Positions 43,311 through 55,345 of a stretch of DNA of 64,000 nucleotides are shown piece after piece. The stretch is from Roridomyces roridus. Its lineage: Eukaryota; Basidiomycota; Agaricomycetes; Agaricales; Mycenaceae. The DNA lies in the NCBI GenBank assembly GCA_029378245.1, contig JARKIF010000026.1, positions 496,001 to 560,000 of the forward strand, read 5' to 3'. The notes below the pieces were generated by a model. That model ran no database searches. It was given only the letters and a program-made list of their open reading frames with translations, and was not told the origin of the DNA. Numbering within the stretch: the stretch's first letter is position 1; the number at the start of each line of letters is the position of its first letter. The position numbers and the translations under genes were made by a program.

Positions 43311-46300
43311 ATGGACCGGTCCCGCGCGCAGGAGGAGACTCAGGATGGCTCAGTGACCGTCATCACTCAGGATGAGTCGGGGCCCAAGGAAACTCTTCTC
43401 GGCAACCCGGCGGGTTCGTCACCTCTCTTGCAATCCCCCCCATGCCGTGGCATTCTTTTATTATCCTTACATGTGGCCCTCGTCGCCATCCAGCTCGTGC
43501 TCCTCTTTGTGTGGCATCAAGGGTGGGAACACCGAATAGTTTTCAGTGTGAATCATGAACTGCGGGTGGCTCAACTCGTAAAGGGGATTTTGACAACTTT
43601 TATCACGGTACGACGGGTGCTTCTCGCGGCTAAAGTGAGCTCACCTTGCCTTTAGCTGTATTCCGCTCTACTTGTCTTCCTCATGCAATCTCTCGCTCTC
43701 CGTCGCGATCTTCACAAGAATCAGCTGCTCACAGCAACGCACGACAACGCCGTTGCTTGGTCGGGCCTAGGCTCGGCCATCGTACGACTTTGGCAACAGC
43801 GCGCCCTTCCTGCGTCGACCGTCGGCGTCCTCTGCGCCCTGACATATCTCGCCGGAATCTCGGTGCTCCATACAGCATTTCCTGGGGTGGCTGCACCGCA
43901 GTCTCTCTTCGTCAATCAGTCAATGCCCATCTCCACGCAAAGCCTTCCTGTTTTCGATCTCTCCGGCGTTTACCAGAACAATAGCCAGAATTTCTTGTAA
44001 GGCGACAACTTCATCTTCTCTTGGAGCCTCACTACAATTCTCACCAGAAACGCTGCGGAGCAGTACGCAGGCGGCTCATTGTCTTTCCTGCCTTTCCTCA
44101 CCCCGAGAAATACACTGGGACTTCACGGGGCAACCTTGTACGACGTACTTGTACCGAACGCGGGAACAGGACCTGTCCGTGTCAACGCTACGGGCTTCAA
44201 TATCAGCTGTGGATACATCCCGGCTACGGCTTTCAACGCCACGGCGCAGAGTATCAACGTTGGTGGGCTGGATTATTTTCTGGAAATGTCCGGTGCGCTT
44301 GTCGTTTGCTTCGAAATGTTGTCGAAATGCGACCCGTGGAGCTCAACCTCACGTTAGATGAAAACGTCATCGCAACGGTGCCATTGAGTATGAACGCAAC
44401 CTCAGGTGTGTTTCCTTGTTTCTTCCTCTTGAAACACTGTGAACCGATATATACAGCCCTCACCTTCCCGTCGCCCGCCGTGTTCTACACCAGCATCCCA
44501 GTGCTGGACTCGAGCAACAACGCCGCCCCTTGGATCAACCTGACGAGAACATGCCTCCAGGTCTTTCGGTGCTCCCTCACGTTGGTCGAGCAGACGGTTC
44601 TCGTCGATGCTCAATCACGCAACCTCACGTCGTTTGCTTTCGAGATGCCCAAAGAGAAGGAAACCTCGACTTGGGTGCCATTTTCTGGTCAACTCAACAA
44701 TCTTTCGAGTGCGGTATTCGCAAATGGCGCTCGAGGGTTCCTGGATATCGTGCGTAATCAGTTACATGATCGGGAATTTATGCAAACGTACTAAGTGATT
44801 ATTTCAAACCCAGTGGGAAGCGTGGTATACATCAATGCCGGAAACTCAAGCTCCCTTCACCATGAATTCAATCAGCATGAGTACAGTGGCGGATATGTGT
44901 GTTCTTTGAAATCATCGTTAGACGACGAGTGCGTCAACTCTGAACTCACTTAGTGTTTTGCTTCAACAATTGGGGTTGTACCCGTTCAACAACACTCTCC
45001 GAAACGCGGTCTACCTCCATGAGGTAGAGAACCAGTTGGCCAAGATTGTGGCCTCCATGTTCTGGACACGTGAGTTTATTTAATCAGCTGATGTTCTGGT
45101 TCAACATCATTGGTGGCCCGCATATGTAGTGGGCCACGTTCCTCCCCCCTCAGCGTACACGCCCTCAGGAAATGCAAAGCCTTTCAACGTTTCCCTCCTC
45201 GCTGGCCACGCTGTCGTATCGCAGGCCGTTATTGAAGACCGTCTGGATGTGAGTCTAGTGCAGGTTGTTTTCATCCCGAGACTTACACTGTGGGCTACGA
45301 ACAGTTGAACATCATCTCTGTCTGTGGAATGTTTCGATGATTGTGTTTGATGTTATTGATATAAACTTCCTAGATCTTAGAGTGCCTGGGTGCGTCACTC
45401 GTACTTCTGGGTCTCTCATTTCGATTTTCCCGGATGGAACAACGAGATGCCCGTGTGATGAAAATCAACACGCTGGATGTACTTCAAACTATCTGGTTAT
45501 ACCGACACCACCCTAAGCTCATCGCCAGCTTGGAGCAAGTGCAATACCCCACAGATTTGGCTGTGCGGCAGTCGGGAATGCTGCGGGTGCGGTTAATAGA
45601 TGGGGCGGTGCATATGCAAGAGGACTCCGGAGATATATTGGAATGCAGCGACCCACTTTCGGGTACGGTGTACTCAACTAAAATAACATGCAGGGAGACC
45701 GCTGAGGTTGATGGACCGTCAACGTGGACCTCGGATTTATTCTTGAGCCTGGCGTCCACCCTCCTGCACTCTGCACTCGTGGTCATCCATTTGCTTCTAG
45801 CTACACTGTGCGGCATGAAACTCGAGCACAGGATTACCTTCCCCCTTGCACAACAATCTTTCGTCGCTTGGCTAGCCAGCTCGGTCGCTACACTGTTCAT
45901 AACCGTACGTGTCCCTCCCTCGGAGTCCCTCCAATCTTATAACTATGTCATTCGTCGTAGATATACACAGCCGGGCTTGTGTTTCTGACGCAGACACTCT
46001 CCATCAAGTGTAGCCTCACCAAGACGCAGATGCTCACTGTGACGCATGACACCGTGGCTGCCTGGCAGGGAATTGGGTCCGCACTCTCGTCCATCGTGTG
46101 CCAAGCGCCATCACTTTCTGCCGTTGTCCCCGTCTTCGTGTACCTCCTGGGCATCTTGATTCTGCATATCACATCCCCAGCTCTGCTAGTGGTGCAGGTA
46201 TTCAACACCACTCTCCCGGTGCCTGTCACCACGCAAGGGATTCCCAAATTCGTGTTTTCCGGATATGAGCTCTCCAATGTGGAGGCCCTGACGGATGTAT

Positions 46301-47861
46301 CGTGCGTTACTCTCGAGATGAGATCTATGCAAGTCGACTGATTTTCCGTGTTGTCCAGGCATAGCCCATTGCTTTATGGCCAGGGAACATTCTTGTACCT
46401 TCCTTTTGTTGAATTCTCCAGTTCGCCAGTGCTGGGACTGCAGGGAGGGATGCTGTACGATGTCTTGAACAACTCAGATTTTGGAACAGGGACCGCCACT
46501 GTCAATGCTGTCAGACTCAATATGTCTTGCGGGTATTTCGAGGATTTGGTGATCAATTCAACCGGGACAACGACTATCCTCGGCACCAAATATGACCTTT
46601 CTGCCCGCGGTGAGAGCCACATCTAATGGAGGAACTCACGCTCATTGGTATGTCAGATATCACGCTCGGAACTATCTCCATGCTGCATTCGCACTCCGCG
46701 GACCCACTCCCAATCCCCTTATCTTCAGGCCTTGGGGTGACGTTCCCGTCTCCTGGTCCCTTCTGCAGCACGGTTCCCATTTCCGACTCAACTGGCAATA
46801 CTGGACCGTTGGTCAATATCTCAGCAGCCCTCGACGGTGCACCGGAAGTCCAGATTTTCGGATGTTCACTAAGTCTGGTCAACGGGAGCGTTGCTGTGGA
46901 CTCGCAATCTCGATTGCTGTCCGACGAATGGGCGTCCCGGAAGGATTCTTCCGTGTGGTCGCCATTTCAAGGTGCCGGTAACAAGGCAGCGTCTAGGGAT
47001 CCCTACGATGCTCTCGTGAACGATGTAAGTGATCGCTACTTATCCAGAATGACATTCCTTCTGAGGTTTCAGTGGGCCTCATGGTATAGCGTCATGCCAG
47101 ACATCTCAACAACCTATGGCTCCGGGCTCGATTTTCAAAAAAATGTGGCCGAAATGTTGGTGTTCAATCTCGGGTTCATTCTTCCCACCAATCTCATTGT
47201 TCCAGGTTCTTCATCGAACGATTCAACCTCAGCCTCAACTCCACCACGTCGTCCGTCACCCTACATCAGTTCGAGGATGCTCTGGCTGAGCTCGTGGCTT
47301 CAATGTATTGGAGCTGTAAGTAACACTCAAGAGTATTGAGTTGGGGCCTGACACTGGTGCCAGTGGGTCATATACCTCCGCTTTCGGGCTTCACTCCGAC
47401 GAGCTTGGAGCCCAATGGCGCTCCGCCGGTTGAGGTCTCTCTGCTGGAAGGAAATGCCGTGTTCTTCCAGGATACGTTTGCAGCAAGGCTGGATGTAGGT
47501 TACGTTCTCCGCCCGAACTTGCTGCAGAAATTGAAAAACATCGCAGGCTAATATGAGTTTTGTGAGTAACATGGAACATAGACCCACACTCTCACTCATT
47601 GTCTAGATCATCGCCGGCACTGTGGTATCCACCGTACTATTCCTCCTTTCCCTCCAGTTCTCAGTCTTCCACAATCCCACCCGAGACGAGGAAATCATTA
47701 GTGGAATGGGCCCGCTCCACATCATTTGGCTTTACCGAAACCATCCGGAACTCGAGGCGGATTTGGAGCAAGTGGTGAATCCAACCACAGCCAAGCTCCG
47801 CGAAGCTGGAATGGTTCGAACACGATTGGCCGGCGCAGGGGTGGAACACTTCATAGGGTAG
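43311..47861 (+). CDS. Two-module membrane protein, copy D (unknown family)
   Basis: Same architecture as copy B, start MDRSRAQEETQDGSVTVI. Segments: LHVALVAIQLVLLFVWHQGW, ALLVFLMQSLALRRDLHKNQ, VGVLCALTYLAGISVLHTAF; outer domain FNISCGYIPATAFN and FRCSLTLVEQTVLVDAQSRN; LHEVENQLAKIVASMFWT; tail INTLDVLQTIWLYRHHPKL. Module 2 starts LFLSLASTLLHSALVVIHLL in the same frame without a stop and ends IWLYRNHPELEADLEQVVNP, then HFIG. The intron after NSQNFL starts GTAAGG and contains a stop, confirming that it is spliced; the same intron in copy B is a 54-nt fully open stretch. All introns tested sit where they do in B and C. The gene converges with the DUF6593-like gene 52 bp downstream. Confidence 0.75.
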
Positions 47862-47913
47862 TTGTCTCGAGCCTATACAATTTATTTATTCCTACACAAA
47901 GACTCCGAGTCCT

Positions 47914-48634
47914 TCATCCCGCCGCCGCCGAAGCCGCTGCCTCCGCCTAAGAAATCCCGAACATCAGCACAACACAACAAGTATCGAGCAAGTCGAACAA
48001 CTCACATCCTGGCGCTTTATATCGGTCTGCAACACCGCCATCAACAAGAACATCCGTTCAAACTCGTCCTGCATCTCAAACGGGAAGTAAATCACGGCTG
48101 GCTCGTTATCATGGAGTAGCCGTGGGTGGTACGGCGTGAAGCGTACGATTCCGGTGGAGTTTTGTGCGAATTTGGGTACGGCCTGGCACGCGTTGACGTC
48201 AATATGAATGCAACTCGGTCCCGCTCTCGGAAAGTGAACGGAATGTTGCACGCACCAGAAGCTCCTTATGCCTATCCTGGTACTTTAGCGTGTACGGCCT
48301 GCCGGCCCAATCCCATTCATGCTCCCTAAATTGATCATGATCATCAGTCACCTCTCCTCCTCACCTCAACACTGACTCAGAGTGGGACTCACCGACTCAA
48401 CAACCCACCAACCCTCCTCTCAATATCATCCCACCTCCTCTTTACCCCACCAATCTCAAACATCTTCTCCTTCCAATAAATAATGCCCGTAAGCCCACTC
48501 GCAGCGCTTATCGTCGTCTCCTTGCGATGCAGGATTCCGCGCGTGGAGGTCATGGTGTAGTGTACTGCGCCGTCGGGCCCGACGACGGCTGAGTGGATCA
48601 GTTTCTTGTCGAGGAATGTGAGGGGGAGGGTCAT
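47914..48634 (-). CDS. DUF6593-type small protein
   Basis: Start MTLPLTFLDKKLIHSAVVGP; exon 1 continues GAVHYTMTSTRGILHRKETT and IYWKEKMFEIGGVKRRWDDI. A second exon includes HEWDWAGRPYTLKYQD, a later one holds VPKFAQNSTGIVRFTP and EPAVIYFPFEMQDEFERMFL, and a last splice (GAT|GTGAGT...TTAG|GCG) ends the protein in Ala-rich AEAAASAAAG and TGA at 47,914-47,916. The order (PLTF...GPDG...TxxG.LxRKxTTI...I.WKEK.FEI.G) is the pattern of basidiomycete DUF6593 proteins, as I remember it. Function unknown; probably cytosolic. Convergent with membrane gene D. Confidence 0.7.
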
Positions 48635-48667
48635 GGTTGGTTTGCTTCCGGAGTTGTCTGAGCTCCC

Positions 48668-48676
48668 TTTATATAG
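48668..48676 (-). promoter_or_regulatory. TATA box of the DUF6593-type gene
   Basis: CTATATAAA on the minus strand lies 34-42 bp before the ATG at 48,634, so transcription would start very near the start codon, giving a short leader. Confidence 0.45.
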
Positions 48677-48870
48677 GAGCGAGAGGCTGTGCGCAAGCCT
48701 ACCAATTCAATCCAATTCCTGTTGCGCTCCCGTGGAGCGAGGGACGTCATGACGATGAGTCCGTGAAGAATCGGGGGCATGCTGTGAGCAATTCATTCAT
48801 CGCAAGTTCAATAATACATCGCTTTCGTTGGAATCCGTTAGTAAACAAAACTACGTATATCAATCATCGC

Positions 48871-50789
48871 TCAAGGCGTATATCTGAATCCTACAACCAC
48901 CATCAGCCCCCCTCCTATTGCGCTCAAAGAAAAACTCACCTGTAGCCAAATCATACTCCTCCATGACATTCAACACAACATCCTGTGGCGGCTTGCCCCC
49001 CTCAACACGATCCCTCCTCCGATTCTCCCACCTATACCACGCCGTCATGCACAGCGTCAAAATCAAGCCAAGGCACGAAAACGCGATGTTAGTGGCACAG
49101 CCCTTGACGAAGCGCGGGCCTTCGATGGAGGGGAATAGGAAGGCGGCGAGAACGGAGAGGCACTGGCCGACGGCGTTGAGCATGCCGAGGGAGACTGCAC
49201 GTTGGGTTTGGGAGCCTGTGTTGCCGGATTGCCAGGACATTACGAGCGGGCTGAGGAGTGGAGTTAGTTTCATGTGGGCTGAAGGAGTAGGAGGAGAAGC
49301 GTACATATTGGAATCTGTGAATCCGAGTCAGAATTACGTTGGAGGAATCAACAATAAAATATACGCACATCCGGAGGTGACAATGCAGATACAACCAAAA
49401 TACCTAGCGTGGAGCATGGACTGCGTAGCGTGCACTGGGGAGACGCCGAAGAGGATCCCCCAGCCGACGATCCCGACGCAGAACACGATGGCGACTGGAA
49501 TACCACGAGTTTGGTAGCGGTCACTGTACGTCGACATGAGGAGCACTAAGCGGATTAATCAGCAAATGAAGTCAAGCCGAAAGAGAAACGCACTGAAAAC
49601 AAGGGCGACGGCGTAAGGCGGGACCGTGAACAACTGCGCCCGGGCATTCGTATACCCCAGCCCCTTGATGATGGTCGGCAAGAACCCAGTGACGGACCCG
49701 AGTCCCAGGTTCATGCACGAGTAGAGCACCGAGACGACATACGTCTTCCAATCCAACATCGCCCTCCGCACTGCAAGCCAATCAACGCCCGTATGCCCCT
49801 CGCCCAAGTTCTTGCGGTTCAACCTCGTCAGAGCAAGGGTACGCTCCTCCTCGGTGATGTACCGACTCGTCTGCGGGCGCGAGGGGAGGCAGAGGAAGAC
49901 GACGAAGGCGAGGACGAACGAGGGGATACCCTCGATGAGGAAGAGGATCCGCCATTGGACTATAGACGAGTGTTTGATACTCGATACGCCGAATGAGATG
50001 AGCCCGCCGAAAGCGCCGGCAAGAGAGCCTGCGCTGATGAAGAGCCCGATGCGTTTGGAGAGCTCGTTCGGGAGGTACCAGTAGGTGAAGTAGAGGGCCA
50101 TGGATTGTCCGAAGAGGGCTTCCCCGATGCCGACAAAGAGACGGCATACGTAGAGTGCGCCGGGAGTGAATGCGGCGGCTTGGCACGTTGCAGCGATGGA
50201 CCAGATGAGGGCACCGATGGAGATGGCGGTAGAGGGAAGGATGGCTTTCGAGAGGAGGGTGCCGGGGACGGAGAAGACGATGTACGTGACTGGCTAGAGT
50301 TAGTATCGTCGCCGCAAACGTAAGGGATGACTCACTGTAGAAGCAGGACAGGGCAAGGCTGTAGTTCTTGTCCTTCCCGTCGAGTACAGTCTCCTGGAGG
50401 CCCTGAAGACGAGCGCTAGATCATAATCAAATCGGGTTCCGAGCTCAGAAAATATGCGGACGCACTTTCCCAGGTTTCCTCGATCCAAATACGCACTAAG
50501 GTAAAGGAGGACGGCGAGGGGCAATATAATAATATCTGGTCCGTCCAGTTTAGCCGACTCGGAGGCGAGGGACGAGATAGCCAGCGAACGCACCCAGTTT
50601 GAAGAGCAACCGACGCTCAGCCTTGCTCGTCTCGAGACGATGATCAAGCCCCGTCGTGCTCGCCGCATACTTGCTCGAGCCCTTCTCGGTGTCGCCCGTG
50701 GTGGTGTTGGTCACGGTGGGCTGGATGGGCGTCCCCTCCACGTGGGTGGGCTGCTCAGGAGCGAATCGGGCTTGCTTCTCGGGATCCAT
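48871..50789 (-). CDS. MFS transporter, Dal5/anion:cation symporter type
   Basis: Start MDPEKQARFAPEQPTHVEGT (50,789), a hydrophilic N-terminus. Then IIILPLAVLLYLSAYLDRGN (TM1 with the family signature YLDRxNxGNA, completed across an intron by NARLQGLQE), TYIVFSVPGTLLSKA, SIGALIWSIAATCQAAAFT, RLFVGIGEALFGQS (family motif), FTYWYLPNELSKRIGLFIS, a central loop (ITEEERTLALTRLNRKN), VVSVLYSCMNLGLGSVTGF, GIPVAIVFCVGIVGWGILF and MSWQSGNTGSQTQRA. The C-terminus EEYDLATG splices to FRYTP and TGA at 48,871-48,873, close to the usual FRYxx ending. About seven introns. Probably plasma membrane uptake of a small organic acid or amide such as allantoate, nicotinate or pantothenate; specificity cannot be inferred. 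A Zn2Cys6 gene lies 700 bp upstream on the same strand. Confidence 0.85.
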
Positions 50790-51488
50790 ACAGAGTCGAA
50801 GTTGTCAGGGCTCTGTGTGGGGGTGGGGGGAAGAAAGGAGGAGCGGCAGAAGCGACCGCACATGAGCGGACCTTATTTGAATGATACGCGGCATTTGTCG
50901 GCGTCATATGATCTGGGGTCCATTTGAAATTTGACAGATCAAGTGTCGCTTCGACAGGATGCTGGCGGCGGGGAACCTTTAAAAAGAAAAGGCTAATTCT
51001 GGTGTATCTTTTGAACATTATCGTGTAGAGATCCGGGGCGCACTTTCAACAACCCCGCGAAGAAGAACTTGCCGGCTAAGTTCAAGTACCCTATCAAATT
51101 GAAACAACGTCAAACGTGTCCCGACCCCAATCCCCTGCGGTTTTGCGGGGTTGCGGGGCAGAACAAATAGCCCGACCAATTTACAAACGCCAAGGTCCGC
51201 GTAAGCAGGGGCCAAGGAAGAGCGCCTGAAGTTTGAACCTTCGGATTTTCGGACCGATCATGGATTAATGATGGTCATCAACAAGGGATCAATGATGGTG
51301 TAACAATAAATAGAGATAAATATTCCAGGCGTCGAATTCGACATTCTAAGCATACAAAATTCTAAGCATACAAAATAACCATTCCACAAATCTCTAGGTG
51401 TTCCACATTTCCCGACAACCTTACGCCAAATGCCCATTTGCCGCATGGCGCGTCAACATCAAGCACCGTTCTACATCAATCAAGTCCA
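50790..51488. other. Intergenic stretch, probable promoter of the MFS gene
   Basis: Contains no gene. AT-rich part 51,250-51,400 has the tandem ATTCTAAGCATACAAAAT-type repeat (two units, 51,341-51,376). A GC-rich part near 51,110-51,150 holds GCGGGGTTGCGGGG. Confidence 0.4.
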
Positions 51489-53529
51489 TCAGATCCAGAT
51501 TTCCAATCGCAGCACAATTGAAGCCAACGCACCCATAACAGGACTCTTGCCACCATGCGCCAAAACCTCCATGGCACTCACCAACATCCGCAACTGCTTT
51601 ACCATTTCCTGATACTGCTTCAACGCACCCCCACCCCCGCCGTTGTTGCGCAGGGCAGTGAGGTGGTCGATGTACACGGTGCCGACCGTTGCGCAGAGGG
51701 GCTGAATGCAGAAGTGAAATTCAGCATCACGAGGGAGGGAGGGAGGGAGGGAGGGAGAGAGACGCACCCCGAGTATCGGATCCGCACCAAAAGCAGCCTC
51801 AGCGCTCGCAACAGGCACGACGGTCGATACAACCCTCCCCGCAGCGCCAAGCATCTCGTACTGTGCCCTCTCCGCTGTCCGAGCCAGGGGCCCGTGAAGG
51901 CGGATTACAGCGAGCTCCGTGAGGCAGCGTGCGACGAAGAGCGTTCTGTTGCCTGGTACGTGTGGCAGGGCGCTGCGGAATGCCTGGAGACGTTTGTCGA
52001 GTGTGTCGAATCCCGAGGCGTCGAAGGCCGCTGTGATTCACATCCAGTGTTAGCCATATGCTAATCGAGAGCTTTCTGAATGCATACCATTCGACCGGAC
52101 GCTGAACGAAACGATCCGCTCCAGCAAAATTGAAGCCTTGACGAGGAACGCTACGGGCGTATTTCCCTCACGATCGTCGCCGTTAAGGAACCGAGACAGC
52201 GTCGCATCAGCCTGAATTACGCGTCAGCAATGATCTCCAGGACGGCAACGAGCGCAGTACACGCACCCTCGATCCCCCAGGCCAAGGCGTATCCACCGAC
52301 ATGCTGCACGAAATCGCCGACGGACACCCATGCGAGGCGACCCAGTAGTTATTGATCAACATCACGCTCCAAAACGCACCAATTCGCTCCGCAGCACCAA
52401 TCGCGTCGATGTCAGCTGGGAGGAGCATCTGTGCGAGTGGGAAGGGCGGACTGGAGCTCGAGTCGGGCTGGGGAGAGCGGGGTGCACGATGGAGACCCGC
52501 GCTCAACGCAAGCGACGCAGCAGCCCCGGCGTGATACCGTCCTTGAACAGGGAGCCCTACGTGGAGGAAGTAGAATGAGAGGAGGATCTCTGCTTGGAGC
52601 GTCTCGAGGATGAGTTTTGGGTGGACTGCAAAGGCGCGGATGTCGGCGGCGAGGTTGTTGAGAGTCGCGAGGAGGAAGCCGTCTTCGGTGTACGGATCGG
52701 CTAGGGCTGACGCCGGGCCGAGGACGCAGCCCCATAGGTAGGTGACGCTGAGGAGGGCTGGGGAGGGCCGGTCGATGTGCCCGATGGGCAAAGGGATGAG
52801 GGCGCATTGGAAGAATCGGCTGGGCTCCATAAAGAAGTATCCGCTGTCGCGGAAGTAGTTCAAGAACGTTTCTATGCTGGTGGGGACGTCAAGACATTTG
52901 AATTAGTAGAGAAGTAACGCGTACAGTTGTTTAATGACATCTTTTGGGGGCTCCTGCACGGGAATCAGCCATTGATGTCGCTATCGAGCAGTCAACTCAC
53001 TTCAAAACCCTGGTCTACGTAGGGTGGCGTAGATCCTAATCCAACGAGTTATCGCAAAGGGAATGGCAGATGAAGAATACACGCACCCGCACTGCTCGAT
53101 GCGTATGGCTGGCTGAGAGGTACCTCCGAGCTGCGCTCCAGGTGCTGTATGCGGGACCTCATTCTCTGAATCGTCTCTTGCATCTGTGCGGGCGTTTGAT
53201 GGTCCGGAGGGTCGGCCTGAGCCAGGCAAGGCGCTCCTGCAGCCTTTGCGTGAATAGACTGGAGTCTGTCTTTGGCGGAACGACTCACCAGATCGAGGAG
53301 GTCGATTGCGGCATTGGCCACAGATCGGGCGCACGCCGTCGCATTTCTGACAATCCTTTAGCGTTCTGTTGGAATGAAACAGAAAGAAGACCCACAAGCT
53401 TCCGGCTCCTGGGGGCAGAATCAGTATTTATCCAGTATCCGAGCTTAGAAGCGCCCACCTGCAATTAGAGCACGCTCTTCCCCTTTGAATATTGTAGTAA
53501 GAGGGGCGAGGCGAATCGGGACTGGACAT
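51489..53529 (-). CDS. Zn2Cys6 transcription regulator with a two-residue insert in the finger
   Basis: Start MSSPDSPRPSYYNIQRGRAC (53,529). The finger is split by an intron (CAG|GTGGGC...CAACAG): ACSNCR then TLKDCQKCDGVRPICGQCRN. Spacing between cysteines 2 and 3 is eight residues instead of six because of an extra Asp-Cys. After another intron comes a predicted coiled coil (AQMQETIQRMRSRIQHLE), then the middle domain FLNYFRDSGYFFMEPSRFFQ, SVTYLWGCVLGPASALADPY, EILLSFYFLHVGLPVQGRYH and IGAFWSVMLINNYWVASHG, and the C-terminal part LKQYQEMVKQLRMLVSAMEV to LEIWI. This is the layout of a large basidiomycete Zn2Cys6 family. It may regulate the adjacent MFS gene (inference from position). The exon junction just after CRNRPPRSG is uncertain. 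Confidence 0.75.
51731..51763 (+). repeat. GAGG microsatellite in an intron of the regulator gene
   Basis: Five or more GAGG units (read CCTC on the coding strand) followed by GAGA, at the intron between ADPILG and the last exon. It does not appear to be coding. Confidence 0.7.
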
Positions 53530-54466
53530 TTGAGTGCTGGGTGGGTTGGTTGATTGGCTGGTTGCTTGGCTTCTCCGGATTCGTGCCTGGTTATATGCTC
53601 CTGCGCCGCCCATACGCAGCGCTGGAGCCCGAATCCGGTGTCCTATATTCCGGTGTGCGCACATCCCAGTCGAGATGAAAGTACAACTGATTAACCGGGC
53701 TCACTGTGGGGGAGCAAGGGGGCAGGTGTGGCTGAGGCGCGGCGACGCGGCTTCCAAGATCAGCATGAGTGTAGGCGGAAGACAATGAAAAGTGATGGGA
53801 ATCATGCTTCTGTTGGCCGTGATCTACACTGATGGCCGGCCACCCGCAATGCTCTGTATGACTTGGATGTATTCAATTCAAGTGCAGCTGGTCCTAAGGC
53901 AACCGCGAGTCCCGAATTATCGCACAAGAAAACCACCTGCGCCGACACGCGGTGGCTTGATCCCGAGTCACGGCCACGTTTCTGAAACGCCCATCATGGA
54001 TGTTTGATTCCACATACACATTTCAGGGCTGGAGGAAGATCTGCCGCTCGCAGTACGAAAATAGGTCCCATGCATGCGAATGCTCAAATAATCTGCGCTG
54101 ATGGGATATCCGGTTGACATATCTTGTCGAATCAAACGAGTGCAGTGAAAACTGCGCCGGCGGCACGTGTGGGCGTCGCAACCACAATCCCGCTATCTGG
54201 GCGTATCAAGATTTCTCCTGTTGACTCCGTGTTACTAGTAAGGCCACGGCTTGGGAGACAATTAATGACTTTGTACTGTGCAAACACCGCGCGTGAGTAT
54301 GTTTGAGCGGCGTCTAAACAAATACAGTGGAGAACCCTGAAATGATTGCGTGTAAAGTACTAGGTAACGATGCGGACTCCGCAGTGTCCGCCCTGCCTGT
54401 CCCACTCTGAATACTAGACCAATTGAAAGGCGGACCTTGACCTGAAGCCGAAAGAAGTTCCCAACA
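53530..54466. other. Intergenic stretch upstream of the second regulator
   Basis: I see no gene. Minor feature: the CT/GA-balanced sequence near 53,600-53,780 is GC-rich and open in several frames without motifs. Confidence 0.35.
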
Positions 54467-54558
54467 GGACATAGTGTAATGGATAGCACAGCTTCGGAAC
54501 AACGGTCCCCTTGGTTCCTGGGACCGGAGGCAGACCGAGGTTCGATTCCTCGTGTCCA
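54467..54558 (+). tRNA. tRNA-like sequence, Arg-like, probably degenerate
   Basis: Contains an A box (TAGTGTAATGG), D arm (GTG/CAC around TAATGGATAG), a perfect T arm (CGAGG TTCGATT CCTCG, with B box GGTTCGATTCC) and an acceptor of only 5 bp (GGACA/TGTCC). The CTTCGGA near the anticodon position would fit Arg(UCG), but the stem there is not formed normally. A strong hairpin (CGGTCCC/GGGACCG) is inserted between anticodon and T arm. It could be a pseudogene, a tRNA-derived repeat or a tRNA with an unusual intron. Confidence 0.4.
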
Positions 54559-54786
54559 CAATTTTTCCTGGTTCACGATGAACGAGAGCCGGTTGCAAGT
54601 ATGAAAAATTGAAATAGGGCACAAGAATCTGTACATTTGAAGAACCCGCCCACTCCTCTGCGTCACAGAGCGGTAATGGGAACTATGCTGGCTATGATAA
54701 TATCTTTGATCAAGTTGCCTCTGACGACATCCCCTTCCCGCATGTGAACTCGGGGGCTATGTATTGCACTGCCGGATCTGCACACT

Positions 54787-54950
54787 TTCAGCCGCCACCG
54801 AGAAAGGATCAAAACATTCTTTCATGCTTAGATATCGACGTCCGCTTCAGCCGCCAGAACCGAAAAAGGATCACAACATTATTTCATGCTTAGTATCGAC
54901 GTCTGTCGCGACTCGCCGGATCCGATGAAGGATCAAAATTGAAAACCTTC
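54787..54950 (+). repeat. ~68-bp tandem repeat, about 2.4 copies
   Basis: TTCAGCCGCCACCGAGAAAG...TTTCATGCTTAGATATCGACGTC is repeated with small changes and followed by a partial third unit (GCCGGATCCGATGAAGGATC). No gene overlaps it. Confidence 0.75.
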
Positions 54951-55345
54951 TTTCACTGGTTGGATCGAACTGGGAAACTCCTGTTGCCAAGGATTTTTTG
55001 TCGTCGCGGCGTTTGGATGGGAACTGTCGACCTCTACTTAAGTATCCTCTGTGCCAGTCAAACTAATGATGTCGGCGCTCATTTCGGTGCCTGGGATCCG
55101 ATGGTCCGTGATGTTGATACGTCTCGGATGTCTCCACGGACATAGAATGCGAGTTGAATGGTGTAATTCTGGTCTGCAGCCAGCTAATACTCACACAGAG
55201 TAAAGTACTTCCCGCTCAAGATGCGGGACGACGTGGAGGAGATGTTCTTTGCTGATTGCGGTGTTGCGGGAATCGTCCAGCCGCGGCAGAGCTGAGAGGG
55301 ATAAAGAATTGGAAGTACACAGGATATCATATATTCTCAAGACGA
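54951..55345. other. Intergenic stretch between tandem repeat and fragment E
   Basis: No gene is visible. It ends next to the stop codon of the membrane-protein fragment on the minus strand. Confidence 0.4.

Noticed and set aside
43998..44000. Stop codon after NSQNFL in membrane gene D, seeming to make it a pseudogene
   Set aside because: It is the donor of an intron (GTAAGG) found at the same site in copies A, B and C, and the frame resumes after CACCAG.
48741..48780. GATGAGTCCGTGA resembling a hammerhead ribozyme core
   Set aside because: The flanking conserved bases are wrong: it reads ACGATGAG instead of CTGATGAG, the GAAA is replaced by GAATCG, and no three-stem arrangement could be drawn.
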